A DNA stretch of 64,000 bases, from the NCBI RefSeq assembly GCF_030053345.1, contig NZ_JASGBP010000009.1, positions 57,947-121,946 on the forward strand, read 5' to 3'. Origin of the DNA: Flavobacterium sedimenticola. GTDB lineage: Bacteria; Bacteroidota; Bacteroidia; Flavobacteriales; Flavobacteriaceae. The notes beneath the pieces are model-generated. The model was not told where the DNA came from, did no database searches, and worked only from the letters and a program-made list of their open reading frames with translations. Positions 27,474 to 36,142 of this stretch are shown here, in pieces (the stretch's first letter is position 1; each line of letters opens with the position of its first letter). The translations under genes and the position numbers were made by a program.

Positions 27474-29636
27474 TTATAATACAGACTCTAACTTATTACA
27501 AACTGATATTAAAATTTCGAAAACTTCTTCTTTATGATATAAATCTGTAACTAAATTATAACGGTTATCCTCTTTTACAAATTGTGACTGCTCCAAAGTA
27601 TCAACTATTATTGCAGGTATTTTATTTTCCTTCCTGTCAAAAAAACTTAAAACAAAACCTTTGTTAAAGAAAATATCAATTGCAAAGCTATTATCGCCAT
27701 AATACCAGTTGTCAATAAAAGCACATGGTTCGTCTATTGTTTCATAATAATCTGAACGAGTGAAAGGGTATATTGATTTCCCGAAAAGTTTTGTTGTAAA
27801 TAAGTCATAAGTGTATAATTCAGCCTTTCTTTTCCAATTTCCTGCATTGCTTCGAGAAAGGTATATTTTATCACCATTTTTTTTAATCTGAAAGTTACAG
27901 CAATGAGGTAAAATAAGTTTGTTTTTTATGAATAGTCCTTTCCAATCGTTTTCGGTATAATTAGCAATTAAAGCATTTAAATCACTTTCTAAAGATTCAT
28001 AATGTAGTTTATCCAACATACTTTTTAAAACAATACTTTTCTTTTCGTCATTAAAGACTTTTCTCCAATTATCCATTTTTGCTCGAAGTCCGGTTTCAAA
28101 ATTGCAAAATGTTTTACTGTTACTTATGTCAATCAAATAATATCCTTCGGTCAGTAATGCTCTTTGAAACAAAAAGGTTCGACTTGATTTAAATTCTAAA
28201 AAAAGTTCATTTAAAAGAATGGAATAATTAGTAAATGAGTTAAGTATGTAGTCATTGTTTTCTTTTGAGAAGTTTAAAATAAAACCTATCTGTCCGTCAA
28301 AATAATGATGGTTTTCAATTGTCTTAATTTGTTTTTCCCAATCTTCTGAAGTTAAAATTAAGTTAGCCTTTATTTTTTCTTCTTCCTGTTGGGCTGTTAT
28401 GAGGCCTGAAAGTATATCACTAGTAATGATGTAATTGTGAATATCCTCCAAACCCTCACTCAATTGATTTATTGCTCTTATTGCAGCATAAAACTCAACC
28501 GGACTTTGAATCAAAGTGTTATTAATTAAATTACGGCAAACCCGAATCCAATTATCATATACTGGTTTGTTAGCTTGATTAATTTCGCCTATTTTGATAA
28601 AAAATTTAGTTACGGCATAAAACCTAACTCTTTCCCAATAGGTAATCGATGTTGATTTTATAAAATCCTTAAAATAACCTGATTCATCTGGATAAGCTTG
28701 CAAAGCATCTAATATCGATTTAATCTGTTCTACCGATTTATCAAAATCTTTATAAACTTCTTCATATTGATTAAAAAGATAATAACCATCTATGAAGCCC
28801 TTGTCTATGTCCTTTTTTTCTACATATAGATTAAGCGTTATATTGGAGAAGAAATTATAAAACTGCTCATCAATATTTTTAATTTCAAGTTTGTCTTTTC
28901 CGGTTTCTAACTTCCAAAAAATATCATACCATTCATTATCGAGTTTTGATTTTTCGGTTTCTTTGAGGAAACTTGAAAAATTAGCTTTGAAGTTTTCAAA
29001 CTCTGTTAACGGTTTTCCTCTGGAATTCATTTTTATATACAGTTCATCTGTTAATTTGAATTTGTCTAGCGGTAAATAATTGAAAGTAATCAAACTGTCA
29101 TCACTTATGAGTTTGTCAAACAGCGGTTCCTCTAAATCGGAAAATGCCTCCTGGATGATATTCAGCATGTTGAGAATTGCCTTTATCGTTGGATCAGACT
29201 TCCAAGATAAGGAAAACCATTTTTCGTTTTCGATACACTTACTTAAAAGCTGATCGTTTTTTATTTTTGACACCCCTTCCAAAACCAACTTTTTACAAAA
29301 ATCTTGAGAACTGGGTCTGGTTTCATAGCTGAAATTAGAAAGTGTTTGTTTTACTTCTTCGGTCATTTGTCCTTCTTTAGTTGCTATGTACCAGTGCAAC
29401 AAAAATAAGGTGGTTAATCTTTGTTGCCCATCTAACGGAATCAATTCCTTATTTTCGGTTTTGCCATAAACAAAATCAAGATTCAGTTTTTCCTGCAGTA
29501 GTAGTTTGCTTTTAATTTTACCTATAAAATTTCGGGCAATTCTGTTTTCTTCAGCCCTTCCTTGAGCATAATCCCTTTGGATTATTGGTATTTCTATTTT
29601 AGTCTGCTCAACAATTCTCCAAAAATTAGTTTTCAT
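27474..29636 (-). CDS. DUF262 protein (GmrS/GmrD-related)
   Basis: A 720-residue protein with the DUF262 signature: IPIIQRDYAQGR near the start and LDGQQRLTTLFLLHW (Asp69-Arg73), a ParB-like NTP-using motif found in GmrSD-type modification-dependent restriction enzymes and in Brig/DndB-type proteins. Further blocks are LPLDKFKLTDELYIKMNSRG and LTEFENFKA. No HNH/DUF1524 motif is visible in its long C-terminal part, unlike its neighbour. Its ATG overlaps the end of the upstream DUF262 gene by 11 bp, so the two are likely made together and may act as partners. Confidence 0.85.
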   Translation of the reverse strand: MKTNFWRIVEQTKIEIPIIQRDYAQGRAEENRIARNFIGKIKSKLLLQEKLNLDFVYGKTENKELIPLDGQQRLTTLFLLHWYIATKEGQMTEEVKQTLSNFSYETRPSSQDFCKKLVLEGVSKIKNDQLLSKCIENEKWFSLSWKSDPTIKAILNMLNIIQEAFSDLEEPLFDKLISDDSLITFNYLPLDKFKLTDELYIKMNSRGKPLTEFENFKANFSSFLKETEKSKLDNEWYDIFWKLETGKDKLEIKNIDEQFYNFFSNITLNLYVEKKDIDKGFIDGYYLFNQYEEVYKDFDKSVEQIKSILDALQAYPDESGYFKDFIKSTSITYWERVRFYAVTKFFIKIGEINQANKPVYDNWIRVCRNLINNTLIQSPVEFYAAIRAINQLSEGLEDIHNYIITSDILSGLITAQQEEEKIKANLILTSEDWEKQIKTIENHHYFDGQIGFILNFSKENNDYILNSFTNYSILLNELFLEFKSSRTFLFQRALLTEGYYLIDISNSKTFCNFETGLRAKMDNWRKVFNDEKKSIVLKSMLDKLHYESLESDLNALIANYTENDWKGLFIKNKLILPHCCNFQIKKNGDKIYLSRSNAGNWKRKAELYTYDLFTTKLFGKSIYPFTRSDYYETIDEPCAFIDNWYYGDNSFAIDIFFNKGFVLSFFDRKENKIPAIIVDTLEQSQFVKEDNRYNLVTDLYHKEEVFEILISVCNKLESVL

Positions 29637-31413
29637 TATTTTGTGCTTTTGGTAAATAATCCTTTAAGGTACTTTGTAGTGCATTGAAATACGCTTCCTG
29701 GTCTTCAATGTTCCATTGTACGTTTTGTTCCGAATTTTTTGAATAATATTTCAAGAATACATTTTTGGTACCTATTGGTATAAAGGATCCTTTTTCATCC
29801 AGTTCTTTTATTTTGTCTTTTTTAATAGGGAAGATGCTGTTATTCAATGACGAGTTGTCGGTTCTGCTTAATAAAGCCATGTTTTGAATGGAGTGTTCAA
29901 CACTTCCGTTGGTATACTCATTGAAGATTAAGTTTTGAAGGTCTGAAAAATGAAACTCATTTATTGTTTTTGTTTCCAATAATTCATCTATTTTATTGTA
30001 AAGCTCAACGTTTCTGTTTTCAAAGTATTTTTTCTGTTCTTCCAGTACCAATCTTCTCTGGGTATCGGTTTTTAAATCTTCCGAATTTTGAGCATGTATG
30101 TGTTCAAGGCTCCAATTTTCTTCAGTAAATTTTTCAAACGGAAATTTTATGTAATTACTTTCCATGGTTGTAAGTACATTAAAGAGAAACAACGCATTAT
30201 TTGTTTCCTCATAACTTTCAAGATAGGATAATTCGTTTAACTCAGTTTTAAATTGAGAAGCTATTTTATTTTGAAGTACTGTTTTAAAATCATCTTTTGT
30301 ATTATTCTTTGCCAAGTTTACAATTTCAGCTATAGTAAAATTACTTTGGTTTGAATTAATAAGATAACCTATTAAATGGTAGTACACATTATCGTTGTAA
30401 AAATCAATAAACTGTCGGTAATAACTTTTGATTTCGTCCCAAAGAAACGCTTTTGTTTTTTCGGATGAATTGACTTCATTTTGAGGAACTAATTTGGATT
30501 GGATTAAATCGTTGAAAACATAAAAGGTGTAGAGTTTATCATTTTTATGTTTTAGGTCTATTGAGGTTAAATGGGCATATTTTTCAGCAATAATATCAAA
30601 TATTAATTCAATATGATTTGAACCTTTAAAAGGCTTTGTCGTTAAAAAACGCCAAAAGTTTTTGTTTTGTAAAGCATTTTCCATTTGGTCCCATTCAAAA
30701 CCCATTTGGAGTTGATACCTTTTTTTGTTATCATGATTTTTATCCGTAATAAAAAATAGAGCTTTAACCAACTCAGCATTGGTTAGTGGAATTTTACCCA
30801 TATTAAGACGCGTGAAAATCTCTATAGGATTGTCTGTTTCTTCAGTAACTTCATACCAAATAAACCGGATGTTATTTTCAAGGTCTACATCATTTTGCTT
30901 ATTTGTATCGAGCAAAGTGCTCAAAAACTTACCTTTATTAATCTGATTTTCTATAAACCAATTTTTGATAGTTATATAGGCCCAACTCATGTGGTAAAAA
31001 TCAGCATTAGTCTTATCAATAGCTGTGATGTTATGCAAGTTATTTAAGAACTGTTTGCTGCTGACCCCTTCTTTTTCTCGAGTCTCATATTCAATAGTAT
31101 ATAAATTACTAGAACTGAAATTTATTTCCCTCGCATCTTTCAGATAGGTCAATAGGATAAAAATGGTAGTTAATCGTTGCTGTCCGTCAATCACTTCCCA
31201 AATACCATTTTTATTAATAACCACTATAGGTTGTAGGCAATAAAATTCGCCTTCCTCTTTGCCGCGTTTGTTTTGAAACTCATAAATGTCATTGAGTAAA
31301 TCGGTTATCTCCTTATCCGTCCAGCGATAGCCTCTTTGATAGTAAGGGATAAAAAAGTGATTGTTTAAAAAATCCTTTTCACCTATAGCCTTTAATGTAA
31401 TATTATTATTCAT
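29626..31413 (-). CDS. DUF262-DUF1524 protein (GmrSD-like nuclease)
   Basis: A 595-residue two-domain protein. The N-terminal DUF262 half has FIPYYQRGYRW, IDGQQRLTTIFILL (Asp76-Arg80) and FTRLNMGKIPLTNAELVKAL. The C-terminal DUF1524 half has an HNH-type site LEHIHAQNSEDL (His438, His440) and a later NMALLSRTDNSSLNNSIFP with the expected Asn and Lys. In GmrSD this pairing uses nucleotide binding (DUF262) to license a His-metal nuclease against modified DNA. It follows the AAA gene by 6 bp and overlaps the next DUF262 gene. Whether it attacks modified phage DNA here is inference. Confidence 0.88.
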   Translation of the reverse strand: MNNNITLKAIGEKDFLNNHFFIPYYQRGYRWTDKEITDLLNDIYEFQNKRGKEEGEFYCLQPIVVINKNGIWEVIDGQQRLTTIFILLTYLKDAREINFSSSNLYTIEYETREKEGVSSKQFLNNLHNITAIDKTNADFYHMSWAYITIKNWFIENQINKGKFLSTLLDTNKQNDVDLENNIRFIWYEVTEETDNPIEIFTRLNMGKIPLTNAELVKALFFITDKNHDNKKRYQLQMGFEWDQMENALQNKNFWRFLTTKPFKGSNHIELIFDIIAEKYAHLTSIDLKHKNDKLYTFYVFNDLIQSKLVPQNEVNSSEKTKAFLWDEIKSYYRQFIDFYNDNVYYHLIGYLINSNQSNFTIAEIVNLAKNNTKDDFKTVLQNKIASQFKTELNELSYLESYEETNNALFLFNVLTTMESNYIKFPFEKFTEENWSLEHIHAQNSEDLKTDTQRRLVLEEQKKYFENRNVELYNKIDELLETKTINEFHFSDLQNLIFNEYTNGSVEHSIQNMALLSRTDNSSLNNSIFPIKKDKIKELDEKGSFIPIGTKNVFLKYYSKNSEQNVQWNIEDQEAYFNALQSTLKDYLPKAQNNEN

Positions 31414-31419
31414 TAATTC

Positions 31420-32868
31420 TTAATTTACCTGAAATTCATTTACTCTCTGCTTCCAATATTCTTGTATGGCAATTTGTGCGCAATATTCTTGAAATTGAGC
31501 TGGGGTTTCTTCATTATCCTGTTCAATATAGCTTAATACTTCTTGCAACTTTTCGGGAAATTCATCAAGTATTTTATGTGCCATTTGAACTTTATTTTCT
31601 TTTTGCATATACGTTAATTCAATGGCTTTGTCAATTCTTCCGGGTCTTGAAGATACAAACATTTTTTTACCATCTTTTTCAATAGGATGTCCAATAGCTG
31701 AATCAATTTTATCAATATCATTTGTAGTAATGATGGTAAATACACCATCAGATTTATCAACGCCATCAATACAATTTAATAAACAATCAAAAGTAAGAGG
31801 AGTAAATTTTGAACCGGCGTCATCACCGTCTTGATTATTGTCATCATCGGTTAACAATCTGCTAAACATGGCATTGCTTTGACAGATGTTTTTTCTACCA
31901 TGAAATACATTATCAATATCTTCAATTAGAGCAATGCATGGAACATTTAATTGCATGTTTTTCCATGAACTCATCAAGTCATTATTTGACATTTGAGATA
32001 ATGAAAACACATAAATTGGCATATTTAGGTCTTCTGCAAATGCCCTGACCAATGCAGTTTTTCCGGTTCCGGGAGGTCCATACAATAACCAGCCTCTTTT
32101 CCAAGGTATGTTCTTTTCTTTGTACCAATCTTTACTTTTTACCCAAAGCGAAATAATCTCAATGAGTTCTTTAACTTCTTTTGGAAAGAATAAGTTATCT
32201 AAGGCTTTACCGTTTGTAGTCATTTGTCTTCCCAAATCGTTGGGTTCAACACCAAGCAAACGATATTGGTTTTGTTTGTACCAGGCATATCCAATTGTTT
32301 CTTTTGAAAAATAGGCGTGGTTGTTATTGTCTTTATTAGGTAGATAGAATATGTCAAATCTAGTGGTTGCCTCTTCAGCATCATCAATTTGCCATGATAT
32401 GCTATTCCTGTATTCTGATGCTTCTTTAATAATTTTATCTATGTCTAAAGTGCCTCTAATGAAAGTTATTGATGAGTACGTTTTGTCATCTTCATTATGG
32501 TATCTCCTGTCTTCATTTCCTTTAGCACTATCTTCAGTATGATTAAAAAGAAAAGGCATTCTAAAAAACCACAATACCTTTTTGTCTGACTTGAAAATTA
32601 TTGAAGTAGAACCAAACTTTTCAAATGGGACTAATCCATACTTACCATTTCTGTAGGTTTCGTTTATGGCTCCATAAGTTTTGTCATAGGTTTGAAATTT
32701 ATCATAATTTCTAACCAAGTAAGCTATAACGGCATTATGAGCCTCATCTGTTTTAATCTCTACACGCTGAATAGCAATTGACAGGATTTTCCAACCTATC
32801 AATTTAATTTTATCCCAAAAGCCGATAATGGCTCCTATAATGGCCCCTCCTTTTAAATACTCAAACAT
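31420..32868 (-). CDS. BCS1-like AAA+ ATPase
   Basis: A 482-residue AAA ATPase. The first ~45 residues hold a Gly/Ile-rich possible membrane helix (GGAIIGAIIGFWDKIKLIGW). Residues about 50-230 look like the BCS1 N-terminal domain, and the AAA module has GPPGTGKT (264-271), IALIEDIDNVF (Walker B, Glu316-Asp317) and SRPGRIDKAIEL (arginine region, 407-418). Mitochondrial BCS1 translocates a folded protein; bacterial homologues in defence loci are poorly described. The gene lies 10 bp after hsdS and 6 bp before the DUF262 pair, so it is part of this operon. The role is unknown. Confidence 0.88.
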   Translation of the reverse strand: MFEYLKGGAIIGAIIGFWDKIKLIGWKILSIAIQRVEIKTDEAHNAVIAYLVRNYDKFQTYDKTYGAINETYRNGKYGLVPFEKFGSTSIIFKSDKKVLWFFRMPFLFNHTEDSAKGNEDRRYHNEDDKTYSSITFIRGTLDIDKIIKEASEYRNSISWQIDDAEEATTRFDIFYLPNKDNNNHAYFSKETIGYAWYKQNQYRLLGVEPNDLGRQMTTNGKALDNLFFPKEVKELIEIISLWVKSKDWYKEKNIPWKRGWLLYGPPGTGKTALVRAFAEDLNMPIYVFSLSQMSNNDLMSSWKNMQLNVPCIALIEDIDNVFHGRKNICQSNAMFSRLLTDDDNNQDGDDAGSKFTPLTFDCLLNCIDGVDKSDGVFTIITTNDIDKIDSAIGHPIEKDGKKMFVSSRPGRIDKAIELTYMQKENKVQMAHKILDEFPEKLQEVLSYIEQDNEETPAQFQEYCAQIAIQEYWKQRVNEFQVN

Positions 32869-32878
32869 ATATTATTTA

Positions 32879-34084
32879 TTAATGCAACTCTCCCTTGAAT
32901 GCCTGTTGCAACAACCCCTGAAACAAGGCTTCACTTTTTGCTAAAGCTTCTTGGGCTTTTTGTTTTTGAGTTTCTATTACTTGAATACGTTCTGCGAATT
33001 GGTTTTGGAGTTCAATGGGTGGATTTAAAATTGGAAATTCTTCGATGTGTTCTTTATTGAGTTGTCTTTTGTCAATACCTCCAACACATACACTTCTTAT
33101 ATAACCTCTGTATTCTTTTGTTGTTAAAATATGTAAAACAAATTCATTGATAATGTCTTTTTTAAGTCTAATCAAATAAACATGACCATTGATATTAGCT
33201 TTATCATCTTCACCTAGATACATAGCAGCTCTGCCAAGACTACTGTTTTCTGTATTTATTCTTCCAGTCTTAGTCATTAAAATATCGCCGTGCTTCAAAC
33301 TACTTTTCAGCATTTTATCATGAGTTAATTGATCTATAAAAGCTATGTCTTCATATACTAATTTATTTTTCCATACATTTTGACTTCTAAAAAATGTAAT
33401 TCCTTTATCAACATATACTTCACTTCCTCCTTTCGGTGTGTTTCCACTATGGATTTTAGTTGAAATTTCCTTTAATTTATTTACTTTCCATTTTTTAGGA
33501 TTATTTATAGGATCCCCAAACATCTCCAAAAACAAACTTTGCGTTAATGCATCATATTTTTCAATAAGTTGTTGATTGTATTGGCGCAGTTCATCAGCTT
33601 TGTCCAGGATAGCGGCTATTTTTTGTTGGGTAGGGAGGTCGGGTAGAGGAATTTCATAATCAAGTACCCAATTGGTTGATAGATTTAATTGAGCGGCACC
33701 TGCTGAATTTCTTATAGCATCATTTTCAAAAATATCACTATTTAGAAAATGATATAAATAATTATCTGAGAGGTTATCTGATTTTGGCTTAATTCTGCAA
33801 ACACGTTGATTTATATAAGCCGGTAATAACTCTTTTGGAAATTTACCAACCCTCCCAACATTGCCAGTTAATGACATCAAAATATCATTTTCATCAATCT
33901 TATAATTATCTAAATTAGACAATTCTGAATAAGGGTATAGTTTAGGATCATTGTCTACAATTTTTCCTTTTTGAACATTTGTAATCCTAATTACTCGTGC
34001 GCCATCATTAGTAACATAATTATCACTTTTGAAGGCATAACCATTTGTAATTTTACAAACTTCAGAAATCTTTACTTTTTGCAT
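32879..34084 (-). CDS. hsdS: type I restriction enzyme S subunit
   Basis: A 401-residue specificity subunit with the usual two target-recognition domains and two conserved helices. TRD1 spans about 1-150, ending at the landmark IPLPDLPTQQKIAAILDKAD, followed by the first coiled-coil helix (ELRQYNQQLIEKYDAL). TRD2 spans about 195-360 and ends at LNPPIELQNQFAERIQVIE, with the second helix after it. The two TRDs differ clearly, so the target is presumably bipartite and asymmetric. Its start lies 443 bp after hsdM, unusual because hsdM and hsdS normally overlap or touch. Confidence 0.92.
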   Translation of the reverse strand: MQKVKISEVCKITNGYAFKSDNYVTNDGARVIRITNVQKGKIVDNDPKLYPYSELSNLDNYKIDENDILMSLTGNVGRVGKFPKELLPAYINQRVCRIKPKSDNLSDNYLYHFLNSDIFENDAIRNSAGAAQLNLSTNWVLDYEIPLPDLPTQQKIAAILDKADELRQYNQQLIEKYDALTQSLFLEMFGDPINNPKKWKVNKLKEISTKIHSGNTPKGGSEVYVDKGITFFRSQNVWKNKLVYEDIAFIDQLTHDKMLKSSLKHGDILMTKTGRINTENSSLGRAAMYLGEDDKANINGHVYLIRLKKDIINEFVLHILTTKEYRGYIRSVCVGGIDKRQLNKEHIEEFPILNPPIELQNQFAERIQVIETQKQKAQEALAKSEALFQGLLQQAFKGELH

Positions 34085-34527
34085 TAATCTATTTTTGTAT
34101 TTTCGTCTAAGTTATTAATTCAATTGCTCTTTTAGAGCAGAGGTCTTGAGAAGCTGCCTTCTAACCAGTAGATCGAAGGTTCGAATCCTTCTGAGATTGC
34201 AAACCAGGGTCACAGGTTTGAATCCTGTCGAGGTCACGAATAAATCCTATAAAATCAAAAAAATGACTAGCTCGCTTGATCATTTTTTTTGTTTTATAGG
34301 ATTTTCAAAGCGGAGCTTTGTCAGGATATGTAATCCTGTCGAGGTCACATCCTTTTCATAACCATAGGATTCATAACCCTGAGGTCATGGTTTCGAATCC
34401 CTTCCTCTCTGCGAATTCTCCGGGGGTGAGAATCCCTCTTTCTCCGCAGAATCCTTACGAACTAAAGTTCGTGTACCTGAAGCCCACTGGGCTTCCTCCT
34501 TTTAATTTCAAATCTCTTTCTCCGCAA
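34085..34527 (+). other. cluster of tRNA 3'-half-like pieces in the hsdM-hsdS gap
   Basis: No gene is found here. At least six plus-strand pieces look like tRNA T-arm plus acceptor ends: 34136-34201 (perfect T-stem GAAGG/CCTTC around TTCGAAT, and an anticodon-loop-like CTTCTAA), 34208-34237 (ACAGG/CCTGT around TTTGAAT), 34324-34348, 34381-34413, 34417-34448 and 34506-34526. The last two end in TTTCTCCGCA and resemble the 3' end of a Bacteroidota tRNA-Ser. I could not fold any complete cloverleaf, so these are degenerate or mimic sequences rather than working tRNAs. Confidence 0.6.
34242..34304. repeat. 25-bp near-perfect inverted repeat (long hairpin)
   Basis: Left arm 34242-34266 and right arm 34280-34304 match at 23 of 25 positions around a 13-nt loop. 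The outer part is AAATCCTATAAAA / TTTTATAGGATTT. Arms rich in A and T could act as a bidirectional terminator or as a structured RNA. Smaller perfect hairpins follow: 34306-34320 (CAAAGC/GCTTTG), 34457-34472 (ACGAAC/GTTCGT) and 34479-34495 (GAAGCCC/GGGCTTC). Confidence 0.85.
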
Positions 34528-36081
34528 CTATTCCAACATCTTTTCCAATGCCTCCATAGCTTCTCGACGTTTTTGGTCTAGGGCTTTAATCTCGGCTAAC
34601 AATACTTGTGGCTTTTCATAAACCACTTCGTCGTATACTATTTCCTTATAGCGGTTAATGCTCAAGTCGTAGTCGTTGGCTACTATGTCACTTTTGGGTA
34701 TTAAGAACGATTTTTGGGTGCGATCGGTAAAGTCTTCAGCCGAATGTTTTTGGTTAATGGTATGCCAATCCATCAATATGTTAGGAATGTCACATTTGCC
34801 TTTTACTTCTTCTAAAATAGATTCCGGTTCGGTAAAACATTGCTCTAAAGCCGCTTCAGTAACCAGTAAATTGCGTTTGTCATCCAGGCTATAGCCATCA
34901 GCCTGCATATCATAGAACCAAACGTTATCGGTACCGCCACTGTTGGTTTTGGTAAACAATAATATGGCAGTGCTTACTCCGGCATAAGGTTTAAACACAC
35001 CACTTGGCATAGAGATAACAGCTTGCAATTGTTGGTTTTCTACTAACTCTTTACGAATGTTTTTATGAGCACCACTGCTGCCAAACAAAACTCCATCGGG
35101 TACAATCACCGCGGCACGGCCACCTAATTTTAGCATTCTCAGTATTAGTGCTAAGAATAGCAATTCGGTTTTTTTGGTTTTGGTAACCTGTAGCAGACTG
35201 CTTTCTACTTCATCATAATCCAAAGCTCCTTTAAAAGGAGGATTGGCTAAGACCAATGAGAACTGTCCACTAATACCGTTGTTTTCGGCCAAAGCACTAC
35301 CACCAATGAGGTTTGGGTTTTCCATGCCATGCAATTGCAGGTTCATAGAAGCAATACGCATCATCGAAGGGTCAATTTCTAACCCGTTAAACATGCTGCT
35401 GTTAAAATGGTCTCTGAACTCCTTTTCCAAAAACCAATCGGGTTGGGTGTCCTGTAAATACTGTCCGGCGGCTACTAAGAAACCTGCCGTTCCCAATGAA
35501 GGGTCACAGATGGTATCATCTTTCTTAGGTTGGGTGAGTTCTACCATCATACGGATGATATGGCGCGGGGTTCGGAACTGCCCGTTGGTACCTGCTTCAG
35601 CTATTTTGCCCAACATGTATTCATATAAATCACCTTTGGTATCACGATTGTCCAGCGGTAGCTTGTCTATTTGCTGCACCACTCGGTCCAACAACTTGGG
35701 CGTCTCAATCATAAAAGTCGCCCCTTTAATGTATTCCGAAAACTTTCCGCCATCAGTACCTAAAGTCTTCATAAAGTCAAACACGGTCAAATCGTTCAAA
35801 TGACGTTGTGGTCTGCGGAACAAGTCAAACATGGTTTCGGGGTCTTTATCTTTAAAGTACGACCAGCGCAATTCTTTTTGACTCTCGGCATAAATCGGTT
35901 TTTTATTCGAACCGCCCAACATAGCAATTTCCTTTTCAATTAGGATTTGTTTGTCATCCAGTTGCTTCAAGAAAATAAGGTAAGTAAACTGCTCAATAAC
36001 CGTAAGAGGGTTAGAGATACCGCCGGTCCAGAAGTCATTCCAGATTTTGTCTATTTGTGATTTTAATTCGCCTGTAATCAT
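34528..36081 (-). CDS. hsdM: type I restriction enzyme M subunit (N6-adenine methyltransferase)
   Basis: A 517-residue DNA methyltransferase. It has the N-terminal helical HsdM_N domain, the SAM-binding motif DPSLGTAGFL (193-202) and the catalytic NPPF (280-283, in VLANPPFKGAL). Later blocks are GRAAVIVPDGVLFGSSGAHK and LQAVISMPSGVFKPYAGV, followed by a C-terminal helix that normally contacts HsdS (EIKALDQKRREAMEALEKML). It adds a methyl group to adenine in the site chosen by HsdS. The first base of the visible promoter element lies 18 bp upstream, shared with the kinase gene. It is separated from hsdS by the tRNA-like region. Confidence 0.94.
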   Translation of the reverse strand: MITGELKSQIDKIWNDFWTGGISNPLTVIEQFTYLIFLKQLDDKQILIEKEIAMLGGSNKKPIYAESQKELRWSYFKDKDPETMFDLFRRPQRHLNDLTVFDFMKTLGTDGGKFSEYIKGATFMIETPKLLDRVVQQIDKLPLDNRDTKGDLYEYMLGKIAEAGTNGQFRTPRHIIRMMVELTQPKKDDTICDPSLGTAGFLVAAGQYLQDTQPDWFLEKEFRDHFNSSMFNGLEIDPSMMRIASMNLQLHGMENPNLIGGSALAENNGISGQFSLVLANPPFKGALDYDEVESSLLQVTKTKKTELLFLALILRMLKLGGRAAVIVPDGVLFGSSGAHKNIRKELVENQQLQAVISMPSGVFKPYAGVSTAILLFTKTNSGGTDNVWFYDMQADGYSLDDKRNLLVTEAALEQCFTEPESILEEVKGKCDIPNILMDWHTINQKHSAEDFTDRTQKSFLIPKSDIVANDYDLSINRYKEIVYDEVVYEKPQVLLAEIKALDQKRREAMEALEKMLE

Positions 36082-36098
36082 AAGTTGTATTTCTTGAT

Positions 36099-36139
36099 TG
36101 TAAAATTAATAGGTTAGTGTGCAGATTGAGTGCATAGTG
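36099..36139 (-). promoter_or_regulatory. promoter/operator element upstream of hsdM
   Basis: This 41-bp stretch matches 39549-39589 upstream of the kinase gene at 29 of 41 positions. The minus-strand consensus is ACTnTGCACTnAnnCTGCA, then nACTAAnnTnnTAAnTTTnCA. The last part resembles a Bacteroidota -7 box (TAnnTTT), and the TGCACT/CTGCA part is a likely operator. Confidence 0.6.
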
Positions 36140-36142
36140 CAG

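Noticed and set aside
34130..34240. A working tRNA gene pair
   Set aside because: T-arms are good, but the acceptor stem and D-arm do not pair; no complete cloverleaf could be drawn.
35243..35803. 186-codon plus-strand open frame inside hsdM
   Set aside because: Antisense shadow of a well-supported methylase gene, with no family features.
34085..36081. PrrC-type anticodon nuclease logic (tRNA pieces beside type I restriction genes)
   Set aside because: No PrrC-like ORF is present among the neighbouring genes.
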